Origin: Burkholderia sp. SRS-46
Lineage (GTDB): Bacteria > Pseudomonadota > Gammaproteobacteria > Burkholderiales > Burkholderiaceae
Reading direction: 5' to 3'
NCBI RefSeq assembly: GCF_004343775.1
Contig: NZ_PTXL01000011.1
Location: forward strand, 242,225-306,224
Length of the DNA stretch: 64,000 nucleotides
Shown: positions 1 to 8,000 of the stretch, piece after piece
Layout: every line of letters begins with the position of its first letter
How positions within the stretch are numbered: position 1 is the first letter of the stretch
Translations under genes and position numbers: made by a program
The notes under the pieces: model-generated
Databases searched by the model: none
The model's input: only the letters and a program-made list of their open reading frames with translations
Told to the model about the DNA's origin: nothing

Positions 1-500
1 TCGGGATCTTCGCGCAGCCGGGCATGAGCGGCTACAACGCGACCAAGTTCGCGGTGCGCGGCTTCACCGAATCGCTGCGCCAGGAGCTCGACATGATGAA
101 CTGCGGCGTGTCGGCCACCTGCGTGCACCCGGGCGGCATCCGCACCAACATCGCGCAGTCGAGCCGCGTCGCGAAGAACATGGTCGGCTTCATGGTCGAG
201 AGCGAACAGCAAGGCAAGGACGAATTCGAGAAATTCTTCATCACGACGGCCGAGGACGCCGCGCGCACGATCCTCGCCGGCGTGCGCAGGAACAAGCGCC
301 GCGTGCTGATCGGCCGCGACGCGCGCGGCGCCGACTGGCTCGCGCGCATCCTGCCCGCCGCCTATCAGGCACTGGTTGTGTTCGCAACCAGACACGAGGC
401 CGCGAAGGCGCGCCGCCGCGCCGCGCGCAACCCGGGCACACCCGCGCCGGCTCACGCAACCTACAACAACGCAGGCAATCAGGGAGGAGATCAATCATGA
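1..500 (+). CDS. SDR family oxidoreductase, C-terminal part (cut by window start)
   Basis: The open frame enters the window at base 3 and stops at 498-500, so the N-terminal Rossmann half lies outside. The visible part begins just before the active-site motif: Tyr at bases 33-35 and Lys at 45-47 form YNATK, the YxxxK catalytic pair of classical short-chain dehydrogenases. HPGGIRTNI follows, the usual PG turn after the active site. The C-terminus is a basic, Ala-rich tail. The stop overlaps the next gene's ATG (ATGA at 497-500), so translation is probably coupled. It likely reduces or oxidises a carbonyl/alcohol with NAD(P), together with the two hydrolase-like genes downstream. The substrate cannot be read from sequence. 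Confidence 0.9.
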   Translation, partial: GIFAQPGMSGYNATKFAVRGFTESLRQELDMMNCGVSATCVHPGGIRTNIAQSSRVAKNMVGFMVESEQQGKDEFEKFFITTAEDAARTILAGVRRNKRRVLIGRDARGADWLARILPAAYQALVVFATRHEAAKARRRAARNPGTPAPAHATYNNAGNQGGDQS

Positions 501-1402
501 CGACACCGCAGATGATGCCGGTGCGGCGCGACATCCGCTTCGCGCTGCCGCCCGAACACGCGCGCGACTGGCATGTCCAGGGCGTACCCGTCACGCACTT
601 CATGAACGCGCTGTCGCTGCTGTTCCCGGCCGGCGAGCGCTTCTTCATGGATTCGGTGCGCAACTACCGCGACCGCATCGACGATCCCGAGCTGAAGAAG
701 CAGGTGATCGGCTTCATCGGCCAGGAGGCGATGCACACGCGCGAGCACATCGAGTACAACGACCTGCTGCAGGCGTCGGGCCTGCCGGCGCACAAGCTCG
801 ACAAGCGCCTGTGGGCGATCCTCGGCTGGTTCAAGAAGGTGCTGCCGCACTCGATGCAGCTTGCGATCACGATCGCGCTCGAGCACTATACGGCGATCCT
901 CGCGAACCAGCTGCTGTCGGGCCACGAGCACCGGATCGACGGTTCGGTCGAGGGCTACCAGCAGATGTGGATGTGGCATGCGATGGAAGAAACCGAGCAC
1001 AAGGCCGTGTCGTACGACGTGTGGAACGCGGTGATGAAGCCGGGCCTCGGCAGCTACCTGCTGCGCACCGGCACGATGCTGACGACGACCGTGATGTTCT
1101 GGACGATCGTGTTCGACTTCCACGTGCGCCTGATGACGGCGCACCGTCGCCGCCACGGGAAATTCGGCGGCATGTGGCGTCTCGTGAAATACCTGTACAG
1201 CCCGAAGAACGGCGTGTTCCCGAGCATCGCGCGCGAATGGCTCGACTATTTCCGGCCGGGCTTCCATCCGTGGGACCACGACAACCACCAGTACCTGCAA
1301 GGGCTCGACTCGCTGCTCGCGAACATCGACGCGACCAACGCGCGCCACGCGGCGCAGGCCGCGCCGCGCCGCGTGCCGCTGCACCCGGCCCCGCAGGCCT
1401 GA
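497..1402 (+). CDS. Metal-dependent hydrolase-like protein (ferritin-like, COG3687 type)
   Basis: A 301-residue soluble protein that I recognise as the family annotated metal-dependent hydrolase. Conserved acidic and histidine pairs typical of a diiron four-helix fold are visible: E77-x2-H80 with H84, E129-H130, and H161...E165-x2-H168. A GGAGGAG ribosome site lies just before the ATG at 497, which overlaps the upstream SDR stop. No signal peptide is seen; a hydrophobic stretch at about 190-212 is probably a buried helix. The catalysed reaction is not established for this family. The operon with an SDR and an alpha/beta hydrolase suggests catabolism or detoxification of a hydrophobic ketone or ester, which is inference. 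Confidence 0.85.
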   Translation: MTTPQMMPVRRDIRFALPPEHARDWHVQGVPVTHFMNALSLLFPAGERFFMDSVRNYRDRIDDPELKKQVIGFIGQEAMHTREHIEYNDLLQASGLPAHKLDKRLWAILGWFKKVLPHSMQLAITIALEHYTAILANQLLSGHEHRIDGSVEGYQQMWMWHAMEETEHKAVSYDVWNAVMKPGLGSYLLRTGTMLTTTVMFWTIVFDFHVRLMTAHRRRHGKFGGMWRLVKYLYSPKNGVFPSIAREWLDYFRPGFHPWDHDNHQYLQGLDSLLANIDATNARHAAQAAPRRVPLHPAPQA

Positions 1403-1406
1403 CGCG

Positions 1407-2306
1407 ATGACGCGCGCCAGCGAGATGCTGACCGTCCAGTCCGGCGACGTGAAGCTCGCCGTCTACGTGAGCGGGCCGCGCCGCGCGCCGCCCGTGATCC
1501 TCGTGCACGGCTACCCGGATTCGGCCGCGGTGTGGGCGCCGATCCGCGCGCGGCTTGCCAGGCGCTACCGCGTGATCGCCTACGACGTGCGCGGCGCGGG
1601 CGCGTCCGACGCGCCGCGGCGCCGCGCCGACTACACGCTCGCGCGGCTCGCGTTGGACCTGAAGGCCGTCGCCGACGCCACCTGCGGCGGGCGGCCGTTC
1701 CATCTCGTCGGCCACGACTGGGGTTCGATCCAGTGCTGGGAGGCGGTGACCGACCCGATGTGGCGCGGCCGCATCGCGTCGTACACGTCGATCTCGGGGC
1801 CGTGCCTCGACCACGTGTTCCGCGCGAAGCTGCGGCTCGGGCAGAGCCTGAAGTCGTGGTACATCGCGTTCTTCCACCTGCCGCTCGTGCCGTCGCTGGT
1901 CTGGCGGCTCGGCGGCGCCGCGCTGTGGCCGCGCTGGCTGCAGTTCACCGAGCGCGTCCGCCCCGAACCCGATCCCGCGCAGCTGAAGAACGCGCTGAAC
2001 GGCATGAAGCTGTATCGCGCCAACTTCGTCGCGCGCGCCCGGCGGCCGCGCGAGCGTCACGCGCAGGCGCCGGTGCAGATCCTGGTGCCGGTGCGCGACC
2101 GCTACGTGACGCCGGCGATGACGGTCGGCCTCGACCGCTGGCTCGGCGAGCACGTGCGCGAGGAAATCGCCGGCGCGCACTGGATCGTGCTGCGCGACCC
2201 CGACCTGATCGCGTCGCGGATCGACCGCTTCGCGGCCGCGCACGAGAAGAAGACCGCGCTGCCCGCTCAGCCGAGCGCCGGCAGGCGCCTGAACAACGTC
2301 TCGTAG
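1407..2306 (+). CDS. Alpha/beta-fold hydrolase, epoxide hydrolase-like
   Basis: A 299-residue alpha/beta hydrolase starting 4 bases after the previous stop, so third in the operon. HGYPD at residues 34-38 is the oxyanion-hole loop. GHDWG at 102-106 places Asp104 as the nucleophile, the arrangement of epoxide hydrolases and haloalkane dehalogenases rather than serine esterases. A late GAHW supplies the catalytic His. No signal peptide is seen, so the enzyme is cytosolic. The 3' end overlaps the convergent gene's 3' end by 40 bases. The substrate is unknown. An ester hydrolase is less likely because the nucleophile is Asp. Confidence 0.88.
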   Translation: MTRASEMLTVQSGDVKLAVYVSGPRRAPPVILVHGYPDSAAVWAPIRARLARRYRVIAYDVRGAGASDAPRRRADYTLARLALDLKAVADATCGGRPFHLVGHDWGSIQCWEAVTDPMWRGRIASYTSISGPCLDHVFRAKLRLGQSLKSWYIAFFHLPLVPSLVWRLGGAALWPRWLQFTERVRPEPDPAQLKNALNGMKLYRANFVARARRPRERHAQAPVQILVPVRDRYVTPAMTVGLDRWLGEHVREEIAGAHWIVLRDPDLIASRIDRFAAAHEKKTALPAQPSAGRRLNNVS

Positions 2307-2821
2307 TCGATCACGAGGCCGTCGTCGTCGATCTCCATCTCGGCGGTGAAATCGCGGAAGATGCCTTCGTAGCGGTAGCGCCGGCCCGGTTCGAGGCACA
2401 CGTACGCCTGCTGCACCCGCGACACCTTCAGGTCGGGCGTCGACACGTAGACGACGTCGATCGGCCGCCGCTCGTCGCGCGCAAGCCCGAGACGGCCGAT
2501 CGGCAATGAATTCGTGTACGGGGTGGCCGCGATGTCGATGTCGATGCAGCCGTCCAGCTCGGGCAGCGCCTGCCCAGCGCCGTCGCGCCAGTGGCCGAGC
2601 CCGTCGCCGTGGAGTTCGAGCGTGCCGCCGCCCATCACCTTGAGCACCGCGTAGCGCGCGCGCCATTGCGCGTCGCACGCCACGCGGTATGCCAGCCCGT
2701 ACGCGTTGCCGTACCGCTGGCCGACCACGGCGCTCTCTACGACGATCCCGTCGCCGCCCCGCGCGAACGTCAGATGTTCGATCCCGTCGCCCTCGAGCGA
2801 CGCCCAGCGCACTTCTCGCAT
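2267..2821 (-). CDS. Putative glycolipid-binding protein
   Basis: A 184-residue protein resembling the putative glycolipid-binding family (PF06475 type): an N-terminal half with repeated aromatic/Gly strands and a C-terminal half ending in an FRDFTAEMEIDDDGLVIDYE-like segment. The frame is open further upstream to 2908. The ATG at 2821 is preferred because AGGAGG lies about eight bases before it. No signal peptide or membrane segment is visible. The function is unproven in this family. Its 3' end runs 40 bases into the 3' end of the opposing hydrolase gene. Confidence 0.75.
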   Translation of the reverse strand: MREVRWASLEGDGIEHLTFARGGDGIVVESAVVGQRYGNAYGLAYRVACDAQWRARYAVLKVMGGGTLELHGDGLGHWRDGAGQALPELDGCIDIDIAATPYTNSLPIGRLGLARDERRPIDVVYVSTPDLKVSRVQQAYVCLEPGRRYRYEGIFRDFTAEMEIDDDGLVIDYETLFRRLPALG

Positions 2822-2948
2822 CGTCCTGCCTCCTCGGTTGTTGTCGAATGCCGGGCATCGTCGCACAAATTCCGGGTATCCAGCATTCCCTATTACGGTG
2901 CATCGCAATCTGCCCTATGCTCGCGGCTCGTCCTGTTTCGCCGCCGTC

Positions 2949-3842
2949 ATGCCTACCGCCCATCCCGCCTCGCCGCCGATCGACCTGCGCATCTTGCTGC
3001 GCAGCATCGGCCAGATCGTGCTGCAGGCGAACGCGCTGACCGGCGCGCTGCTGCTCGCCGCGCTGGCGCTGACCGACGCGCGGCTCGCGTGCGCGGCGCT
3101 GCTCGGCGCGGCGGCGGCCAACATGTGCGCCGTGCTGACGGGCGCCGCGCGCCGCGACGTCGAGCAAGGGCTGCACGGTTTCAACGGCGCGCTCGCCGCG
3201 CTGGCCGCCGTCACGTTCGCGCCGCCGACGCTCGCGGCCGTCGCGCTCGCGCCGCTCGCCGCGATCGGCGCGGCGCTCGTGCAGCGCGCGCTGCGCCCCC
3301 TGCGGGGAAAGACGCGACAATGCCCGTATTCGAGCCCGTGCCTCGCGGTCACCGCGCTGTGGCTGCCGTTTGTCGCGGCGCAGCATGCGGATGCGGGCGT
3401 CGCGGCGCTCGCGCCGTCACTGCCGGCGTTCGGCCCGGCGCTGCTCGCCGGCGTCGCGCAAACCACCTTCGCGCAGGGCGCGTGGGCCGGCGCGCTGATG
3501 GTGGCCGGCCTCGCCGCCGCGTCGCGCCGCGCGGCCGCGTACGCGCTCGGCGGCGCGCTCGTGTCGACCGCGCTGCTGCTCGCGCTCGGCGCCGGCGCCG
3601 CGCCCTTCGCCGACGGCCTGCTCGGTTTCAACGGCGCACTCGCCGCGATCGCGCTGATGCCGCGCGGCGCGCGCGCCGCGTGTGCCGCCGTGGTGCTCGC
3701 CGCGCTGCTGCAGGCGCTTGCGATGCGCGCGGGCGTCACCGTGCTGACCGCGCCGTTCGTGCTCGCGTCGTGGTGCACGGAGTGGGTCGTGCGCCGCTTT
3801 ACCCTGGGAGATGCCGATGTCGTCATTCGCTCACCGTCCTGA
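2949..3842 (+). CDS. Urea transporter
   Basis: A 297-residue integral membrane protein made of Ala/Leu-rich helices in two homologous halves. Each half carries the urea-transporter signature: GFNGALAALA near residue 78 and LGFNGALAAIA near residue 226. This internal duplication is the hallmark of the UT/Yut family, which forms trimeric urea channels in the inner membrane. The length is normal for bacterial members. ATG 2949 is chosen as the first Met before the conserved N-terminus. No urease or urea amidolyase gene lies nearby, so it is not part of a local urea-use operon. The end overlaps the start of the aldolase gene. Confidence 0.85.
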   Translation: MPTAHPASPPIDLRILLRSIGQIVLQANALTGALLLAALALTDARLACAALLGAAAANMCAVLTGAARRDVEQGLHGFNGALAALAAVTFAPPTLAAVALAPLAAIGAALVQRALRPLRGKTRQCPYSSPCLAVTALWLPFVAAQHADAGVAALAPSLPAFGPALLAGVAQTTFAQGAWAGALMVAGLAAASRRAAAYALGGALVSTALLLALGAGAAPFADGLLGFNGALAAIALMPRGARAACAAVVLAALLQALAMRAGVTVLTAPFVLASWCTEWVVRRFTLGDADVVIRSPS

Positions 3843-4593
3843 CGCCGTGAAACCGGGCGGCCCGATCTCGGACGCCGAACGCCGGCTGCGCGTCGATCTC
3901 GCCGCCGCCTACCGGCTCGTCGCGCTGAACGGCTGGGACGACCTGATCTACACGCACCTGTCCGCCACCGTGCCCGGCGAGCCCGGCCATTTCCTGATCA
4001 ACCCGTTCGGGCTGACGTTCGACGAGGTGTGCGCGTCGAACCTCGTGAAGATCGACCTCGCCGGCAACCGGATCGGCGAAAGCGAACACGCGGTCAACGT
4101 GACCGGCTTCGCGCTGCACGCGGCCGTGCATGCGGCGCGCCCCGACGCGGTGTGCGTGATGCACCTGCACAATACGGCCGGCATCGCGGTGTCGATCCAG
4201 CGCGATGGGCTGCTGCCCGCGTCGCAGCACGCGCTGCGCTTTCACGGCGATCTCGCGTATCACGACTACGAAGCGCTCGCGTTCTCGCCGACCGAAGGCG
4301 CGCGGCTGACCGCGAGCCTCGGCGCGAAAGCCGCGATGCTGCTGCGCAACCACGGCACGCTGACGGTCGGCCGCACGGTCGCCGAAGCCTATGTGCTGAT
4401 GGATACGCTGATCAAGGCGTGCGACATCCAGGTGCGCGCGCAGGCGGGCGGCGGGCCGCTCGTGCTGCCCGAGCCGGCCGTCGCCGCCCGCACCGCCGAA
4501 CAGTTGCGCGACGGCGGCGCGATCGAGGGCGCGCTGGAATGGCCCGCGCTGCTGCGCCGCCTCGACCGGATCGACCCGTCGTACCGCGACTGA
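3817..4593 (+). CDS. Class II aldolase/adducin family protein
   Basis: A 258-residue class II aldolase fold. HLH at residues 116-118 and His179 in RNHG are the expected zinc ligands of L-fuculose-phosphate-aldolase-type enzymes. Two in-frame ATGs exist (3811, 3817). The second is better placed after the GGGAG at 3806-3810, since the first abuts it. The gene overlaps the end of the urea transporter gene by 26 bases, so the two are probably co-transcribed. Family members cleave or decarboxylate hydroxy/oxo acids or phosphosugars. The Glu-rich sugar-phosphate site is not clear here, so the substrate is open. Confidence 0.85.
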   Translation: MSSFAHRPDAVKPGGPISDAERRLRVDLAAAYRLVALNGWDDLIYTHLSATVPGEPGHFLINPFGLTFDEVCASNLVKIDLAGNRIGESEHAVNVTGFALHAAVHAARPDAVCVMHLHNTAGIAVSIQRDGLLPASQHALRFHGDLAYHDYEALAFSPTEGARLTASLGAKAAMLLRNHGTLTVGRTVAEAYVLMDTLIKACDIQVRAQAGGGPLVLPEPAVAARTAEQLRDGGAIEGALEWPALLRRLDRIDPSYRD

Positions 4594-4646
4594 ACGGTTC
4601 CGACCTTTCGACCTTTCCGACTTTCCGACCCGACAGGAGAAACCCC

Positions 4647-4835
4647 ATGCCGACTTTCAATATCCAGCTGTTCGAAGGCCGCACCGTCGAGCAGAAGCGC
4701 CAGTTCGTCGAGGCGATCACGCGCGCCACCTGCGAGACGCTCGGCTGCGAGCCGGGTTCGGTGGACATCATTCTTACCGACGTGAAAAAGGAGAACTGGG
4801 CGACCGGCGGCAAGCTGTGGAGCGACGCGCGCTGA
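4647..4835 (+). CDS. 4-oxalocrotonate tautomerase family protein
   Basis: A 62-residue protein, the exact size of 4-oxalocrotonate tautomerase subunits. Met is followed by Pro, which becomes the N-terminal catalytic base after Met removal. Arg12 occupies the region of a conserved Arg, and a GCEPGSVDIIL strand follows. Such proteins work as hexamers on enol/keto acids. ACAGGAGA precedes the ATG. It lies 53 bases after the aldolase gene in the same direction, so joint metabolism of an oxo acid is plausible but unproven. Confidence 0.88.
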   Translation: MPTFNIQLFEGRTVEQKRQFVEAITRATCETLGCEPGSVDIILTDVKKENWATGGKLWSDAR

Positions 4836-5095
4836 GGATACCCGGCGCGCCCTGCGCTGAAAGCGCATTCGTCGCCGGCCGCCAATTCGTCTCATCATTG
4901 CCGGGCACGACGCGGCTCGACTTCACCACGCCGTGGGTCGAACGGCACCCTGCCCTGAAGCCGCGCGGGCCCGATTAGCCCGCGCGCCGCCGTCTCTTCG
5001 CGCGATGTGCGCCCGCACATCGCATCGTCACGCATCGGGTGCATAATGCCCAACTGACGATGCAGTCGATGGCCACCCGACGAGGAGAACGCGCC

Positions 5096-8000
5096 ATGGA
5101 AGCGAAGAACGAAGAAGTCGTCGCACACCTGCTCTCCGATGTCGTCGAATTCGCGCGCGGGCGATTGCCCGAAGCCGCGTTCCAGATCGTCGAACCCTTC
5201 CTCCGCCACTACTACGATTTCGCCGACGCCGACGACCTGCAAAGCCGCGGCATCGCCGACCTGTACGGCGCCGCGATGGCGCACTGGCAGACCGCGCAGA
5301 AATTCGTCCCCGGCAGCGAGCGGCTGCGCGTCTACAACCCGATCCTCGAGCAGCACGGCTGGCACTCGGATCACACGGTGATCGAGATCGTCAACGACGA
5401 CATGCCGTTCCTCGTCGATTCGGTGACGATGGCCGTCAACCGTCTCGGGCTCGCGCTGCATTCCGGCATGCACCCCGTGTTCCGCATCTGGCGCGGCAAG
5501 CAAGGCGGCATCGAGCGCATCGACGTGGGCGGCGCCGCCACCGACGACACGCATTCGCAGCTCGCATCGTTCATCCATTTCGAGGTCGACCGCTGCGACG
5601 CCGCCACGCTCGACACGTTGCGCAACGACATCGCGAGGTTGCTCGGCGACGTGCGCGCATCGGTCGAGGATTGGCCGAAGATCGTCGACATCGCGCGCAC
5701 CACGATCAAGGACTTGAAGGGGCGCGAGACCAGCGCCGAGGACATCGAGGCGCGCGCGTTCCTCGAATGGATGGTGGCCGACCATTTCACGTTCCTCGGG
5801 CAGCGCGACTACGCGCTCGTGTCGCACGGCGCCGGCTTCGCGCTGCGCGGCATCGAAGGCACCGGCACCGGCATCCTGCGCGAGGCGCTGCGCGCGCCGA
5901 ACACGCCGGACCTGACGCCGCTGCCGCCCGCCGCCGCGGAAATCATCCACGGCACCTGGCCGATCTTCCTGACCAAGGCGAACTCGCGCGCGACCGTGCA
6001 CCGGCCCGGCTATCTCGACTACGTCGGCGTCAAGCTGGTCGGCCCCGACGGCAAGGTGAGCGGCGAGCGGCGCTTCATCGGGCTGTACACGTCGACCGCC
6101 TATTCCGTCTCCTGCTCGGAAATCCCGATCGTGCGCCGCAAGTGCGCGAACATCGTGCGGCGCGCGGGCTTTTTGCCGAAGGGCCATCTCGGCAAGTCGC
6201 TCGTGACCGTGCTCGAAACCTACCCGCGCGACGAGCTGTTCCAGGCCGACGAAGACCAGCTCTACGACATCGCACTCGGCGTGCTGCGCCTGCAGGAGCA
6301 CCAGCGCACGCGCCTGTTCGTGCGGCGCGACCGCTTCGACCGCTTCGTGTCGTGCCTCGTCTACGTGCCGCGCGACAAGTACACCACCGACCTGCGCCGG
6401 CGCATCGCGCGCCTGCTGGTCGACGCGTTCAAGGGCGTCAACGTCGAATTCACGCCGCTGCTGTCGGAATCGGCGATCGCGCGGATCCATTTCGTCGTGC
6501 ATGCGGAGCCGGGCACGATGCCCGACGTCGACACGCGCGAGCTCGAAACGCGGCTCGTGCAGGTCACGCGCCGCTGGCAGGACGACCTGTCCGACGCGCT
6601 GCTCGACGCGTTCGGCGAGGAGCAAGGCAACCGCCTGCTGCAACGCTATGCGGATTCGTTCCCGGCCGGCTACCGCGACGACTATCCGGCGCGCACCGCG
6701 GTGCGCGACGTCGAGCTGATCGAGCGCGTGAAAGGCACCGAACGGCTCGCGATGAACCTGTACCGGCCGATCGAGGCCGACGCGCGCGCGTTCCGCTTCA
6801 AGGTCTACCGTTCCGGCGATCCGATCGCGCTGTCGCGCAGCCTGCCGATGCTCGAGCATCTCGGCGTGCGCGTCGACGAGGAGCGGCCGTACCGGATCCA
6901 GACGCAGGACGCCGCGCCCGCGTGGGTGCACGATTTCGGGCTCGAGCTGGCGGACGACACCGAGTTCGACATCGAGCGCGTGAAGGGGCTGTTCGAAGAC
7001 GCGTTCGACGGGATCTGGAGCGGCCGCATCGAGAACGACGATTTCAACCGGCTCGTGCTGCGCGCGCACCTGAGCGCGCGCGAGGTCACGATCCTGCGCG
7101 CGTACGCGAAATACCTGCGGCAGGTCGGCTCGACGTTCAGCGACGCATACATCGAGCGCGCGCTCACCGGCAACCCGGCGATCGCGCGGCAACTCGTCGA
7201 GCTGTTCGTCGTGCGCTTCGACCCGCGTACCGGCGACACGCGCGACGCCCAGGCCGAGCGGCTGCTGAAGGCGATCGAGAGCGCGCTCGACCAGGTGCCG
7301 AACCTCGACGAGGATCGCATCCTGCGGCAGTTCCTCGGCGTGATCAACGCGACGGAGCGCACGAACTACTACCAGCACGATCAGCACGATCGGCCCGACG
7401 GGCACGGCGAACCGAAGCCGTACCTGTCGTTCAAGTTCAATCCGGCGAAGGTGCCCGGGCTGCCCGAGCCGAAGCCGATGTTCGAGATCTGGGTGTACTC
7501 GCCGCGCGTCGAGGGCGTGCACCTGCGCGGCGGGCGCGTCGCGCGCGGCGGGCTGCGCTGGTCCGACCGCCGCGAGGATTTCCGCACCGAAGTGCTCGGC
7601 CTGATGAAGGCGCAGATGGTAAAGAACGTCGTGATCGTGCCGGTCGGCTCGAAAGGCGGCTTCGTCGTGAAGAACCCGCCGCCGCCGAGCGATCGCGAGG
7701 CGTGGATGCGCGAAGGCATCGCGTGCTACCAGACGTTCCTGCGCGGCCTGCTCGACCTGACCGACAACCTCGCCGGCAACGCGATCGTGCCGCCGCAGGA
7801 CGTCGTGCGGCACGACCCCGACGATCCGTACCTGGTCGTCGCGGCCGACAAGGGCACGGCCACCTTCTCCGACTACGCAAACGCGATCTCGCACGCGTAC
7901 GGCTTCTGGCTCGACGACGCGTTCGCGTCCGGCGGCTCGGTCGGCTACGACCACAAGAAGATGGCGATCACCGCGCGCGGCGCGTGGGAATCGGTGAAGC

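Noticed and set aside
867..3386. A long minus-strand open frame across the first hydrolase genes
   Set aside because: It crosses several real genes on both strands and shows no protein family character.
5042..5047. CATAAT as the glutamate dehydrogenase -10 box
   Set aside because: No acceptable -35 hexamer lies 15-19 bases upstream, so I do not list it as a promoter.
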